64,000 nt of DNA, taken from positions 124,001 to 188,000 of the forward strand of contig SJCO01000012.1 of NCBI GenBank assembly GCA_005217565.1. Direction: 5' to 3'. This document shows, one piece after another, positions 37,197 through 46,983 of this stretch (position 1 is the stretch's first letter; each line of letters opens with the position of its first letter). The notes under the pieces are model-generated. The model worked only from the letters and a program-made list of their open reading frames with translations. It ran no database searches and had not been told where the DNA came from. The position numbers and the translations under genes are program-made. This DNA comes from Puteibacter caeruleilacunae (GTDB lineage Bacteria; Bacteroidota; Bacteroidia; Bacteroidales; Prolixibacteraceae).

Positions 37197-37261
37197 TTTC
37201 TATTCCTTTCTAGTTTCAACACAAAATAAAAGCCAAGGTATCACTTAAATAATGAAAAACA

Positions 37262-38026
37262 TCAGATATTAAAAAGTTCTATAGCATTTTGTGACGTGAT
37301 TTGCTCAATATCTTCAACTGCTAAACCATAAACATCCGCCAACTTATTCGCTACCAATCGCACATAACCAGATTCGTTTCTTTTTCCGCGATATGGAACG
37401 GGAGCTAGATATGGTGCATCTGTTTCAACCACCAGGTTTTTAGGATCAACAGTAGCAACAACCTTATCCAATCCTGAGTTTTTGAATGTCACAATTCCAT
37501 TAATACCCAACTTAAATCCCCAGTCTACGATTTGCTTTGCCTGTTCTTCATTCCCCGTAAAGCTGTGAAAAATACCATTCAACTCATCACCAGCATGTCG
37601 ACCAACAACATCAAAGACTTCATCAAATGAATCTCTTACATGAATAACAACTGGTAGTTTCATCTCCTTTGCCATTTTAATCTGTTCTTCAAAAGCCTCT
37701 ATCTGTTGCTTCAAGAATGTTCTATCCCAGTACAAATCAATACCAATTTCCCCAACGCCATAAAATGTTCTTTTCTCGAACCATTCCTTTACAAGATCCA
37801 GCTGCGCAATATAATCTTCCGTTACAGATGTAGGATGCAATCCCATCAACGGGTAACACATCTCTGGGTATTTTTCACAGAGGGTCATCATTGGCTCTAT
37901 CGATTCTTCATCAACATTTGGCAACACAATTTTATTCACCCCTACTTCTCTACATCGACTAATTACCTCATTTATATCATCATTAAACTCTTCTGAGTAG
38001 ATATGTGAATGCGTATCTATAAGCAT
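37262..38026 (-). CDS. TatD family metal-dependent hydrolase
   Basis: A TIM-barrel metallohydrolase of the TatD/YcfH group; members act as DNases or D-aminoacyl-tRNA editing enzymes. Metal ligands appear in order: LIDTHSHIY at the start, VGEIGIDLYW, PVVIHVRDSFDE, GIFHSFTGN and VVETDAPYLAP. The frame reaches a TTG at 38035, but the ATG at 38026 sits right before the DTHSH motif and is preferred (254 residues). It is likely a single gene, 65 bp from ansA. Confidence 0.92.
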   Translation of the reverse strand: MLIDTHSHIYSEEFNDDINEVISRCREVGVNKIVLPNVDEESIEPMMTLCEKYPEMCYPLMGLHPTSVTEDYIAQLDLVKEWFEKRTFYGVGEIGIDLYWDRTFLKQQIEAFEEQIKMAKEMKLPVVIHVRDSFDEVFDVVGRHAGDELNGIFHSFTGNEEQAKQIVDWGFKLGINGIVTFKNSGLDKVVATVDPKNLVVETDAPYLAPVPYRGKRNESGYVRLVANKLADVYGLAVEDIEQITSQNAIELFNI

Positions 38027-38186
38027 GTTTATCAATTTTTTGCCAAAAATAGTATTTAACCCTTTACCTACGAAATCATTACGCCTTAATCAACAGTAAA
38101 ATTCAATTCATCGGCGTGAGTTTATGAGAACCAATAGATTCTAAAAAATAATTGGGAATAAAGTGCCGTGGTTGAATAGGTTATAT

Positions 38187-38194
38187 TATTTTTG
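38187..38194 (+). promoter_or_regulatory. Putative -7 element for the xanthine permease operon
   Basis: TATTTTTG fits TAnnTTTG, 38 bp before the permease start codon. No matching -33 box is at standard distance, and I see no purine riboswitch in the leader. Confidence 0.4.
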
Positions 38195-38232
38195 CGCTTT
38201 CAAAAAAATTCATCAACATCTAAAACTGCGTT

Positions 38233-39561
38233 ATGGACAAACAGGAAAATCACGAGCTGATTTACAAGCTTGAGGACAAACCTCGTTTTGCTGAAGCTGC
38301 TTTTGCCGCTTTACAGCACTTATTAGCAATTTTTGTGGCAATCATTACGCCACCACTCATTATTGCAAGAGCCTTACAGTTAGACATTGAAACAACCAGC
38401 TTCTTAGTAAGTATGGCATTGTTTGCTTCAGGCGTTTCAACATTTATTCAAAGTCGCAAAATAGGGCCTGTTGGAGCTGGTCTTCTTTGTGTACAAGGAA
38501 CAAGCTTCTCATTTATTTCTCCAATTATTGCGGCAGGATTTCAAGGTGGACTTCCACTTATCTTCGGAACATGTATCGCTGCATCATCAATTGAGATCTT
38601 ATTGAGTCGCTTTTTAAAGTATGCGAGAAAAATCATTTCTCCACTTGTTAGTGGTATTGTTGTAACAATGATTGGTTTAAGTCTTGTGAAAGTAGGTATT
38701 GTTGCCTGCGGTGGAGGATTTGGAGCAATGGAAGATGGTTCATTCGGTAGTCTGCGTAATCTTGGTGTTGCACTAGGAGTTCTATTATTAATTGTAGTAT
38801 TGAACCTTAGTAAGAATAAATACATCAGAATGAGTTCTATCTTCATTGGACTATTGGTTGGATATATTTTCTACGCTGTTACAGGAGCAATTAACTTCTC
38901 TGGAATTAATGAGCTTGGTACCATTACGATTCCTATTCCATTTAAATATGGTTTAGATTTTAGCTGGTCGGCATTTGCTGCGATTGGTTTTGTTTACATT
39001 ATCACAGCAATCGAATCAATTGGAGACATTACTGCTAACTCAACAATTTCAAAAGAACCTGTTGAAGGGGAAGTTTATATGAATCGTCTTTCAGGAGGTG
39101 TTCTTGCTGATGGTATCAATTCAGGAATTGCAGGTATCTTCAACTCATTCCCTAACTCAATTTTTAGTCAGAATAACGGATTAATTCAGTTGACTGGAGT
39201 AGCAAGTAGATATGTTGGTTACTTTATTGCAGTTCTATTATTGATTCTAGGTCTATTCCCTGTTGTCGGACATGTATTTTCATTGATGCCTGAGCCGGTA
39301 TTAGGTGGAGCTACATTGTTAATGTTTGGTACTGTTGCTGTAGCAGGAATCAAAATTATCGCAACACAAGAAATCGACAGACGAGCAATGGTAGTATTAG
39401 CTATCTCGTTCTCGCTTGGATTAGGAGTAGAGTTAATGCCTGACATCTTGAAACATTTCCCTGAAGCTCTTAAGAACATCTTCTCATCAGGAATTACAAC
39501 TGGTGGTACAGCAGCAATTATTTCTAACATTTTTTTCAACCTTACTAAAGAAGACAATTAA
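38233..39561 (+). CDS. Nucleobase:cation symporter-2 family permease, probably xanthine/uracil
   Basis: The 442-residue protein is an integral membrane transporter with about 14 hydrophobic segments. NCS2 hallmarks are QHLLAIFVAIITPPLI in helix 1, GAGLLCVQGTSFSFISPII in helix 3, and the substrate region IGFVYIITAIESIGDITANS. The stop codon is one base from xpt, so the substrate is likely xanthine (possibly guanine), which the next enzyme converts to the nucleotide. This pairing is well known in bacteria such as Bacillus (pbuX-xpt). Confidence 0.9.
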   Translation: MDKQENHELIYKLEDKPRFAEAAFAALQHLLAIFVAIITPPLIIARALQLDIETTSFLVSMALFASGVSTFIQSRKIGPVGAGLLCVQGTSFSFISPIIAAGFQGGLPLIFGTCIAASSIEILLSRFLKYARKIISPLVSGIVVTMIGLSLVKVGIVACGGGFGAMEDGSFGSLRNLGVALGVLLLIVVLNLSKNKYIRMSSIFIGLLVGYIFYAVTGAINFSGINELGTITIPIPFKYGLDFSWSAFAAIGFVYIITAIESIGDITANSTISKEPVEGEVYMNRLSGGVLADGINSGIAGIFNSFPNSIFSQNNGLIQLTGVASRYVGYFIAVLLLILGLFPVVGHVFSLMPEPVLGGATLLMFGTVAVAGIKIIATQEIDRRAMVVLAISFSLGLGVELMPDILKHFPEALKNIFSSGITTGGTAAIISNIFFNLTKEDN

Positions 39562-39562
39562 C

Positions 39563-40135
39563 ATGGAGCTACTTAAACAGAGAATACTGGAAGACGGTAG
39601 AATTGAAGAAGGAAACATTCTCAAAGTAGACAATTTTCTAAACCATCAACTCGATATTAACCTGTTGACCGAAGTAGGAAAAGAATTTACTCGATTATTC
39701 GCAGATCTGGGAATTACCAAGATTCTTACCATTGAGGCAAGTGGGATTGCAATTGCATCACTTACTGCACTACAAATGGATGTTCCGGTTGTTTTCGCAA
39801 AGAAAACACAATCAAAAAACCTGGATAATGAAACCTGGGATGCTAAAGTTCATTCATACACTAAAGGCATCACCTACACAATCAAAGTAAGTAAGCGCTA
39901 TTTATCAGAATCAGATAAGGTGTTGATTATCGATGATTTTCTTGCCAACGGACAAGCTTGTCTAGGACTTAAAGAGATTGTTGAAAATTCAGGTGCCGAA
40001 CTAAAAGGAGTAGGAATCGTTATCGAGAAAAGCTTCCAACAAGGAGCAAAAATGCTTAAGGATGCAGGGATCAACCTTCACTCATTAGCACGTATTGCGT
40101 CTATTGAGGATGGTTCAATCGATTTTGTTGAATAG
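39563..40135 (+). CDS. xpt: Xanthine phosphoribosyltransferase
   Basis: It converts xanthine and PRPP to XMP for purine salvage. The 190-residue protein matches the xpt type: MELLKQRILEDGRIEEGNILKVD, EASGIAIASLTALQM, the substrate loop KSKNLDNETW-like region (SKNLDNETWDAKVHSYTKG), and the PRPP-binding motif VLIIDDFLANGQA. The frame extends to 39503, overlapping the permease; the ATG at 39563, one base after that gene, is the correct start. Confidence 0.95.
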   Translation: MELLKQRILEDGRIEEGNILKVDNFLNHQLDINLLTEVGKEFTRLFADLGITKILTIEASGIAIASLTALQMDVPVVFAKKTQSKNLDNETWDAKVHSYTKGITYTIKVSKRYLSESDKVLIIDDFLANGQACLGLKEIVENSGAELKGVGIVIEKSFQQGAKMLKDAGINLHSLARIASIEDGSIDFVE

Positions 40136-40156
40136 GATTCAATCCATCATATTACA

Positions 40157-40187
40157 AAGGCGTCCTATTTGGGGCGCCTTTTTTTTA
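40157..40187 (+). terminator. Terminator after xpt
   Basis: AAGGCG with CGCCTT plus partially matched inner bases, 5-nt loop, then eight T residues. Confidence 0.85.
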
Positions 40188-40261
40188 TCCACACAGACGT
40201 CTTCCCCATGAATCTACTACCCTGATAAATAAAACGCCCCATCTATTGCAAACATCAAGGC

Positions 40262-40293
40262 ACAAAAAAAGAGCATCATTTCTGATGCTCTTT
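40262..40293 (-). terminator. Terminator of the rimP-nusA-infB operon
   Basis: A perfect 11-bp stem (AAAGAGCATCA at 40268-40278 with TGATGCTCTTT at 40283-40293), 4-nt loop, T run on the minus strand, 22 bp past the infB stop. Confidence 0.9.
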
Positions 40294-40314
40294 CTTAAAT
40301 AACTAACGTTTATC

Positions 40315-43300
40315 TTATAGTTTTCTACTTACTTCAACTTCTTCGTAGCCCTCTACCATGTCGCCTACTTTAATGTCATTGTAGTTCTCAACATTCAGTC
40401 CACACTCAAATCCACGTGCAACTTCTTTCACGTCGTCTTTAAAACGCTTAAGAGAACCAAGTGTTCCTGTATAGACTACAATACCATCTCTAATCACACG
40501 GATCTTAGAGTTACGCTTAATCTTACCATCACGAACAATACATCCCGCAATAGTACCCACTTTCGAAATCTTGAATGTTTCCATTACCTCAACAGTAGAA
40601 GTAATTTCCTCTTTAATATCAGGAGAAAGCATACCTTCCATTGCAGACTTCAATTCCTCAATCGCATCGTAGATAATTGAGTATAATCTGATATCGATCT
40701 CTTCTTTCTCTGCAATCTTACGCGCCCCCATTGAAGGACGCACCTGGAATCCAATAATAATTGCTTCTGATGCTGTCGCCAACATAACGTCTGACTCAGA
40801 GATCTGTCCTACAGCTTTATGGATTACATTAACTTGAATTTCTTCAGTCGACAATTTGATTAATGAGTCAGAAAGTGCCTCAATAGAACCATCCACATCA
40901 CCCTTAACAATCACATTCAACTCCTGGAAGTTTCCGATTGCAATACGACGACCAATCTCATCAAGTGTAATATGCTTCTGTGTTCTCAAGCCCTGCTCAC
41001 GCTGTAGCTGCTCACGCTTATTAGCAATTTGTCTTGCTTCACGTTCAGCTTCCATTACATTGAATTGATCTCCCGCCTGAGGTGCACCATTTAATCCAAG
41101 AATCAATACTGGTTCTGCTGGTCCAGCTTCCTTAACTGGTTGATTACGCTCATTAAACATCGCCTTCACGTGACCAAAGTATTGTCCTGCAAGGATTACA
41201 TCTCCAATTTTCAATGTTCCTGCCTGAACTAATACAGTTGATACATAACCACGACCTTTATCCAATGATGATTCAACGATTGAACCAATCGCACGTTTAT
41301 CTGGGTTTGCTTTCAATTCAAGCATTTCTGCCTCAAGCAATACTTTTTCCAATAACTCATCGATACCAATACCATTCTTTGCAGAAATATCGTGCGACTG
41401 ATATTTTCCACCCCACTCTTCCACAAGATAGTTCATCGCTGCTAACGACTCCTTAATCTTATCAGGATTAGCACCTGGCTTATCAATCTTGTTGATCGCA
41501 AATACAATAGGTACACCTGCAGCAGTTGCGTGATTAATTGCCTCTACCGTCTGAGGCATCACATTATCATCAGCTGCAACAATAATAATAGCAATATCAG
41601 TAACCTGAGCACCACGCGCCCTCATCGCAGTAAAGGCTTCGTGACCTGGAGTATCAAGGAAAGTAATCTTTCTACCTGAATCCAATTTCACGTTATATGC
41701 ACCAATGTGCTGTGTAATACCTCCGGCCTCTCCGGCGATTACGTTAGCATGACGCACATAATCAAGCAATGATGTCTTACCGTGGTCAACGTGTCCCATT
41801 ACAGTTACAATAGGAGGTCTTTCTTGCAAATCAGTTTCGCTATCCTCTTCCTCTGCAATTGATTCCTGTAGTTCTACACTAATAAACTCAACTTTATATC
41901 CGAACTCATCAGCAACCAAAGCCATTGTCTCAGCATCCAAACGCTGGTTAATCGAAACAAACAATCCAAGACTCATACACGAAGCAATTACATTCGTTGC
42001 TTGCACGTTCATCATCGATGCCAGTTCATTTACCGAAACAAACTCAGTTACTTTAATAATATTCTTTTCCTTATTCGCCTTTTCTTGTTCTGCCTGTAGT
42101 TTATCACTTGCGGCCTGGCGCTTATCTCTTCTGTGCTTAGATCCTTTCGATTTTCCTTTAGAGGTCAATCTTGCCAAAGTATCCTTAATTTGCTTTTGCA
42201 CATCTTCTTCACTAACCTCTTTTTTGACAACCTTCTTACGTTTTGCCACAGGTTTGTTTGGTCGACGTCTTCCCTCGCCTGGTTTATTCTGATGCTGAGG
42301 ATGCTGCTGTTGTTGTTTTCCTCCAACATTAACACGCTCTTTACCATCCTTCTGGATACGCTTTCTTCTTTTCTTCTTGTTTCCACCTCCAACATTACTA
42401 TCGCTGGATGAAGCAACAGGCTTCTTTTTACGCTCTTCAGGAAGCTCAATTTTACCTAAGACTGTTGGCCCAGATAACTTTTTCTTCTTTACTGAGAATA
42501 CTTTATCCTCTTTCGAGTTATCCTGCTTCCTTTCATTTCTAGCCCTTTCCGCACGTTCTTCTTCTCTCTGCTTTCTTGTCTTTTTAGCAGGACGTGTCTT
42601 CTGATTTAAGGATGATAAATCAATTTTACCAACAACCTTAATTTCTTCCTCAATCTTAGGTACATTTGACTCAAGACCTCCGTCCTTCGCCTTCGCTTTT
42701 ACCTCTGTTTTCATAGGTTTTTCCTCTTCTGGCTTCCTCTGCGCTTCCTTTTTATGTTCTATCTTCTTTTCTATTACTATCTCTTTTTTTGGCTCTTCTG
42801 CTACAGGCTTCTTCGGTTGTTTCTCGACTACAACTTTCTTCTTTTCTTCAACCTTCTTCTCAACTTTTTTCTCAACTTTCACTACCTTCTCGACTTTCTT
42901 CTCCTCAACTTTTGGTTCAGGCTTAGGTTTTGGAGGATTTAAGTCAATCTTTCCGACAACCTTTACTTTTTCCACTTTTGGAGTATCTCGATAGATTTCG
43001 TCAGTTGATTTTTCCTTATTTGTTACAGTCTTCTCAACACTTTTATCTTCAGGATCGGGCTTTTCATTAGCCTTTTCCTCACTACTTGAATCCTCAATAG
43101 AAATCGTTTCGTGCTTACCTCGATTACTTCTTAGGTTTAGTTTTTCAGATTCTTTTTTCAAAGATATATCCTTACTAAACTCTTTACTAATCAAATTATA
43201 AGCTTCCTCAGAAATCTTATTGTTTGGATTTGAGCTTGTTTCAATACCTTTTTTATTTAGGAAATCAACAATGGTTGTAATACCAACATTGAACTCCCTC

Positions 43301-43341
43301 GCAATTTTACTTAGTCTTTTTGTGTTTTTGCCTGTAACCAT
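40315..43341 (-). CDS. infB: Translation initiation factor IF-2
   Basis: IF-2 is the GTPase that places initiator tRNA on the 30S subunit. The 1008-residue protein has a small N-terminal helical domain (residues 5-50), a long Lys/Glu-rich low-complexity linker (about 75-430), a second IF2 N domain ([16 protein letters not shown]), the GTPase domain from about residue 510 ([25 protein letters not shown]), and the EF-Tu-like and C-terminal fMet-tRNA-binding domains. The linker contains three copies of a V(V/L)GKI(D/E)L motif at 128-134, 236-242 and 294-300. It is the last gene of the operon, 83 bp from nusA. Confidence 0.97.
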   Translation of the reverse strand: MVTGKNTKRLSKIAREFNVGITTIVDFLNKKGIETSSNPNNKISEEAYNLISKEFSKDISLKKESEKLNLRSNRGKHETISIEDSSSEEKANEKPDPEDKSVEKTVTNKEKSTDEIYRDTPKVEKVKVVGKIDLNPPKPKPEPKVEEKKVEKVVKVEKKVEKKVEEKKKVVVEKQPKKPVAEEPKKEIVIEKKIEHKKEAQRKPEEEKPMKTEVKAKAKDGGLESNVPKIEEEIKVVGKIDLSSLNQKTRPAKKTRKQREEERAERARNERKQDNSKEDKVFSVKKKKLSGPTVLGKIELPEERKKKPVASSSDSNVGGGNKKKRRKRIQKDGKERVNVGGKQQQQHPQHQNKPGEGRRRPNKPVAKRKKVVKKEVSEEDVQKQIKDTLARLTSKGKSKGSKHRRDKRQAASDKLQAEQEKANKEKNIIKVTEFVSVNELASMMNVQATNVIASCMSLGLFVSINQRLDAETMALVADEFGYKVEFISVELQESIAEEEDSETDLQERPPIVTVMGHVDHGKTSLLDYVRHANVIAGEAGGITQHIGAYNVKLDSGRKITFLDTPGHEAFTAMRARGAQVTDIAIIIVAADDNVMPQTVEAINHATAAGVPIVFAINKIDKPGANPDKIKESLAAMNYLVEEWGGKYQSHDISAKNGIGIDELLEKVLLEAEMLELKANPDKRAIGSIVESSLDKGRGYVSTVLVQAGTLKIGDVILAGQYFGHVKAMFNERNQPVKEAGPAEPVLILGLNGAPQAGDQFNVMEAEREARQIANKREQLQREQGLRTQKHITLDEIGRRIAIGNFQELNVIVKGDVDGSIEALSDSLIKLSTEEIQVNVIHKAVGQISESDVMLATASEAIIIGFQVRPSMGARKIAEKEEIDIRLYSIIYDAIEELKSAMEGMLSPDIKEEITSTVEVMETFKISKVGTIAGCIVRDGKIKRNSKIRVIRDGIVVYTGTLGSLKRFKDDVKEVARGFECGLNVENYNDIKVGDMVEGYEEVEVSRKL

Positions 43342-43424
43342 ATTTAGCCCTTACGTTTTAACCCAAAAAATAAAGCGAATATTTTTCAATATTCAAAATC
43401 TAACACAACAGCTCCGCTTTCATG

Positions 43425-44660
43425 CTATTCAAACTCTGATTTAAGAACCTCTAGAACATCATCTACAGTCTCCTCTTCCAGGTCTGTTCTCTTAATCAAC
43501 TCGTCGCGTGTTAATGCCAATACACTCTTAGCTGTATCACAGCCAATAGATTTCAACTCTTCTAACACCCAATCTTCGATTTCGTCAGTAAATTCGTCAA
43601 GATTAACGTCTTCTCCATCTTCCTCAACTTCACGATATACATCGATCTCGTATCCAGTTAACTGACTTGCAAGTTTAATATTTAAACCTCCTTTACCAAT
43701 TGCTAACGATACCTCTTCTGGTTTCAAATAAACTTCTGCTCGTTTATCATCATCATTGATCTTAATCGTAGACACCTTGGCAGGATTTAGTGCTCGAGTA
43801 ATGAATAACTGAATATTGGCTGTATAATTAATTACATCAATATTCTCATTTCTCAACTCACGTACAATTCCATGAATTCTTGATCCTTTCATACCAACAC
43901 AAGCACCCACAGGATCGATACGTTCGTCGTAAGATTCTACAGCAACTTTTGCACGTTCTCCAGGAACGCGAACAATCTTCTTAATAGTAATTAGTCCATC
44001 GAAAATCTCTGGCACCTCAAGCTCAAACAAACGCTCAAGGAATACAGGTGATGTTCTAGACAATATAATTAATGGATTATTGTTTCGTAACTCAACCTTG
44101 TAAACTACTGCACGAAGATTATCTCCTTTTCGGAAATAATCTGAAGGAATCTGCTCATTCTTTGGAAGAATCAATTCATTACCTTCATCATCCAATACAA
44201 GGATTTCTCTTTTCCAAATCTGATAAACTTCTCCGGTTACGATTTCTCCAATCTTGTCCTTATACTTTCCATAGATGTTATCCTTCTCCAGTTCCAGAAT
44301 GCGAGCTGATAGGTTTTGACGAAGATTCAAGATTGATCTACGACCAAAGTCTATTAATTTCACCTCATCGGTTACTTCCTCTCCCAATTCATAATCGTCA
44401 TCGATCTTCTTGGCAGCTGTCAGAGTAATCTCAAGATTAGGATCTGTCAGATCTTCATCCTTAACCACAACACGATTCCTCCAAATCTCAAAGTCACCTT
44501 TATCGATGTTAATAATTACATCGAAATTTTCATCGGTTCCATACTTCTTTTGAAGAACACTTCGAAAAACATCCTCGAGCACACTCATCATTGTAGCCCT
44601 GTCAATATTTTTCAACTCTTTAAATTCCGAAAACGTGTCGATCAGGCTCAAATTATCCAT
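43425..44660 (-). CDS. nusA: Transcription termination/antitermination factor NusA
   Basis: NusA binds RNA polymerase and modulates pausing, termination and antitermination. The 411-residue protein has the N-terminal polymerase-binding domain (residues 1-130), an S1 domain (GEIVTGEVYQIWKREILVLDD), two KH domains (VGACVGMKGSRIHGIVREL and EVSLAIGKGGLNIKLASQL) and a short acidic helical C-terminus (VLEELKSIGCDTAKSVLALTRDEL). It lies 8 bp after rimP and 83 bp before infB, the classic rimP-nusA-infB order. Confidence 0.97.
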   Translation of the reverse strand: MDNLSLIDTFSEFKELKNIDRATMMSVLEDVFRSVLQKKYGTDENFDVIINIDKGDFEIWRNRVVVKDEDLTDPNLEITLTAAKKIDDDYELGEEVTDEVKLIDFGRRSILNLRQNLSARILELEKDNIYGKYKDKIGEIVTGEVYQIWKREILVLDDEGNELILPKNEQIPSDYFRKGDNLRAVVYKVELRNNNPLIILSRTSPVFLERLFELEVPEIFDGLITIKKIVRVPGERAKVAVESYDERIDPVGACVGMKGSRIHGIVRELRNENIDVINYTANIQLFITRALNPAKVSTIKINDDDKRAEVYLKPEEVSLAIGKGGLNIKLASQLTGYEIDVYREVEEDGEDVNLDEFTDEIEDWVLEELKSIGCDTAKSVLALTRDELIKRTDLEEETVDDVLEVLKSEFE

Positions 44661-44668
44661 TACTAATA

Positions 44669-45133
44669 CTATTTAAAAGAAATAACATTTTTTGCTGTCT
44701 TTATCTCATCAAACTTCAATTCCTTCTCAATTACCACAGTTTGCTTCTTTTTCTTTCCTTCAATTCTTTCACGAATTGAATATTCAAGTTGAATACCTTC
44801 TTCATCAACTTCTTTAAGCATACCGACAAATTTTTCTCCGGAATTGTCAATCACTTCAATCTCACGATTGATATTTTTGTAATACTGTCTTTTAAGCTTA
44901 AATGCTTCACCCAGTCCCGCGGTTAGTACATCCAAATGAAAATCGGCCTCTTCCCGATCCAGATTGTGCTCAACCTGACGGCTGACCTCAACACATTTTG
45001 AAATGGGAACACCATTATCACCATCAATCACAACTGTTATGTGATTATTGGAAGATATACTCAGATCGACTAGAAAAAGCCCATCTACCATCTTCTCTTC
45101 AAGCAGCTTAAGTATATACTTTCTATCTATCAT
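44669..45133 (-). CDS. rimP: Ribosome maturation factor RimP
   Basis: RimP helps assemble the 30S subunit. The 154-residue product has the usual two domains: N-terminal alpha/beta (VDGLFLVDLSISSNNHITVVIDGDNGVPISKC, then SRQVEHNLDREEADFHLDVLTAGLGEAFK) and a C-terminal SH3-like barrel (REIEVIDNSGEKFVGMLKEVDEEGIQLEY). The frame runs upstream to 45223, but that would read through the promoter leader and its hairpin; the ATG at 45133 fits. It is the first gene of the operon with nusA and infB. Confidence 0.95.
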   Translation of the reverse strand: MIDRKYILKLLEEKMVDGLFLVDLSISSNNHITVVIDGDNGVPISKCVEVSRQVEHNLDREEADFHLDVLTAGLGEAFKLKRQYYKNINREIEVIDNSGEKFVGMLKEVDEEGIQLEYSIRERIEGKKKKQTVVIEKELKFDEIKTAKNVISFK

Positions 45134-45149
45134 ATTAACGTTTAATAAA

Positions 45150-45172
45150 ATAGGGGACACTGTGTCCCCTAT
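45150..45172 (-). promoter_or_regulatory. Hairpin in the rimP-nusA-infB leader (possible attenuator)
   Basis: ATAGGGGACAC (45150-45160) and GTGTCCCCTAT (45162-45172) form a perfect 11-bp inverted repeat with one central base. It lies between the predicted transcription start (about 45190) and the rimP ATG (45133). In the transcript the stem is followed by UUUUAUU, so it resembles an intrinsic terminator placed ahead of the first gene. Confidence 0.6.
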
Positions 45173-45197
45173 AAAACGGCCGCTACATTTTACGACG

Positions 45198-45228
45198 CAA
45201 AAATAATACTTTTCGTCACACATTCAAA
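45198..45228 (-). promoter_or_regulatory. Promoter of the rimP-nusA-infB operon
   Basis: On the minus strand TTTG, exactly 19 nt, then TATTTTTG (45198-45205 complement): a full match to the Bacteroidota consensus, giving a start near 45190 and a leader of about 57 nt. Confidence 0.75.
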
Positions 45229-45484
45229 ATAATAAGCATTTAAAATAGCGATATCCGTTTAAAATCAATGCAATCCACATAGATTTATCTTGGTAAAATG
45301 AAAGACATACCTTCATTCAACTATGCCCAAAATTTAGATTTCCCGGCCAGCATTTAACAATTTCTTCTTATTAAAGTCAGATAAAATTAATTAACTTGCC
45401 ACTACTATTGCATACTCACCAATCGAAAAACACTACAAATTCCCTTTTCCTAATCAAAATCATATCACACCCACCCCTTCTTTT

Positions 45485-45581
45485 ACTACTCTGCACCACA
45501 AATACCCTACATTTACTACACTTTTACCACCTAAAGTAGTAACAGTCTAGTAAATGCCCAGTAAGAGTCCAGTAAGAGGTT
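45485..45581. repeat. Inverted pair of 11-bp tandem-repeat arms (element 2)
   Basis: Right arm: in-phase 11-mers AGTAACAGTCT (45538-45548), AGTAAATGCCC (45549-45559), AGTAAGAGTCC (45560-45570) and AGTAAGAGGTT (45571-45581). Left arm on the minus strand: GGTAAAAGTGT (45518-45528), AGTAAATGTAG (45507-45517), GGTATTTGTGG (45496-45506) and a degenerate unit (45485-45495). The spacer is 9 bp. The design is that of element 1 at 13598-13703 with a different unit. It lies in the 661-bp gap between the divergent rimP operon and lpxD; the remainder of that gap is AT-rich without ORFs. Confidence 0.72.
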
Positions 45582-45762
45582 ATACATGATCCAGGATTTA
45601 TGGATAGTCCTTATTATATATAGTGAGATCAAAAAAATACAATCCTTCGTACATCCCCACCAAAGCATCCTAAATAGTAGTTATACGACCTTTTAATCCA
45701 AACAAAAAGTGTTAATAACCTCGTATTGAGCTCTAAAAATTTAATCTTTAAGCAATAATTTC

Positions 45763-45770
45763 TATTTTTG
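45763..45770 (+). promoter_or_regulatory. Putative -7 element for lpxD
   Basis: TATTTTTG fits TAnnTTTG, 24 bp before the lpxD ATG. No -33 box is seen at the right distance. Confidence 0.45.
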
Positions 45771-45794
45771 CTTCGCAATTATAAAAAGTATATA

Positions 45795-46838
45795 ATGGAA
45801 ATATCGGCCAAGAACCTCGCAGAATTGCTAAACGGCACAGTTGAAGGCAATGATGAAGTAACGGTTCATGATGTATCAAAAATAGACCAAGGCAAGCCTG
45901 GAACGCTTTCTTTCTTGGCTAATCCACAATACACGAAGTACATATATACAACCGAAGCTGCAATTGTTTTGGTTAGTAAAGACTTCAAGGCAGAGAAAGA
46001 TTTATCTTGTACACTAATCCGTGTAGAGAATCCATATCACTCATTAGCGACACTCTTAGATTTCTATCAACAATCTAAGCCTCAAAAAACTGGAATTGAG
46101 CAACCATCTTATGTAAGCTCAAGTGCAAGTTATGGAGAGAATGTGTATCTAGGAGCATTTAGTTATTTAGGTCAAAATGTAAAGCTGGGAGATAACGTTA
46201 AGATTTACCCTCATGCTTATATTGGCGACAATGTAGAGATTAAAGACAATTCAATCATATACTCAGGTGCTAAGATATATGAAGCCTGCAAAGTAGGAGC
46301 CAACTGTATCATTCACTCTGGTGCTGTGATTGGAGCTGACGGTTTTGGATTTGCGCCAGACGATAATGGTGACTTCAAAAAGATTCCTCAAATCGGGAAT
46401 GTAATTCTTAAAGACAACGTAGAAATCGGAGCCAATACTGCTATCGACAGAGCATCAATGGGATCCACTATCGTTGGAGAAGGAACAAAGATCGACAATC
46501 TAGTTCAAATTGCTCATAATGTTGAACTTGGAACAAGTAATGTAATCGTATCTCAGGTTGGTATTGCTGGATCTACAAAAATTGGAGATCACAACATGTT
46601 CGGAGGACAAGTTGGAATTAGTGGTCACCTTAAGATTGGTAATCAAGTACAAATTGGAGCCCAGTCAGGTATTATGAATAATATCGAAGATGGATCAAAA
46701 ATTATGGGATCTCCAGCCCTTGAGATTAAAAGTTTCTTCAGATCGAACGCAATTTTCAGAAAATTGCCTGATTTATACAAAGAAATTGGCTCACTCTCAA
46801 AACGCGTGCAAACACTGCAAGAATCGGTTGAAGAGTAG
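45795..46838 (+). CDS. lpxD: UDP-3-O-acylglucosamine N-acyltransferase LpxD
   Basis: LpxD adds the second hydroxyacyl chain in lipid A synthesis. The 347-residue protein has the N-terminal uridine-binding domain ([29 protein letters not shown]), then a left-handed beta-helix of hexapeptide repeats (residues about 105-300) with the catalytic His in [13 protein letters not shown], and a C-terminal helix ([17 protein letters not shown]). The frame extends to 45768, but the ATG at 45795 fits the family start. A strong terminator follows, so it is probably expressed apart from lpxC-fabZ. Confidence 0.96.
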   Translation: MEISAKNLAELLNGTVEGNDEVTVHDVSKIDQGKPGTLSFLANPQYTKYIYTTEAAIVLVSKDFKAEKDLSCTLIRVENPYHSLATLLDFYQQSKPQKTGIEQPSYVSSSASYGENVYLGAFSYLGQNVKLGDNVKIYPHAYIGDNVEIKDNSIIYSGAKIYEACKVGANCIIHSGAVIGADGFGFAPDDNGDFKKIPQIGNVILKDNVEIGANTAIDRASMGSTIVGEGTKIDNLVQIAHNVELGTSNVIVSQVGIAGSTKIGDHNMFGGQVGISGHLKIGNQVQIGAQSGIMNNIEDGSKIMGSPALEIKSFFRSNAIFRKLPDLYKEIGSLSKRVQTLQESVEE

Positions 46839-46860
46839 AATAAGTCAATTCTAAATAGTC

Positions 46861-46905
46861 AAATAATTCCACTTTTAACGCAATAAAAGTGGAATTATTT
46901 TATCA
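46861..46905 (+). terminator. Terminator after lpxD
   Basis: A perfect 17-bp stem (46861-46877 with 46884-46900) around the loop ACGCAA, followed by a T-rich stretch. It separates lpxD from lpxC-fabZ. Confidence 0.85.
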
Positions 46906-46983
46906 AAAAAGCTTTATTTGTACTTTGTTTTAAAGTTAAGTGCTTGTAAACAAAAAAATTTTGTATCAAATTTTCGAACAATA

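Noticed and set aside
38036-38232. Possible purine riboswitch before the xanthine permease operon
   Set aside because: The pairing segments and conserved loop bases of the purine aptamer are not visible; only a -7 box is seen.
45134-45223. N-terminal extension of RimP by 30 residues
   Set aside because: The extension would read through the predicted transcription start and leader hairpin, and matches nothing in the family.
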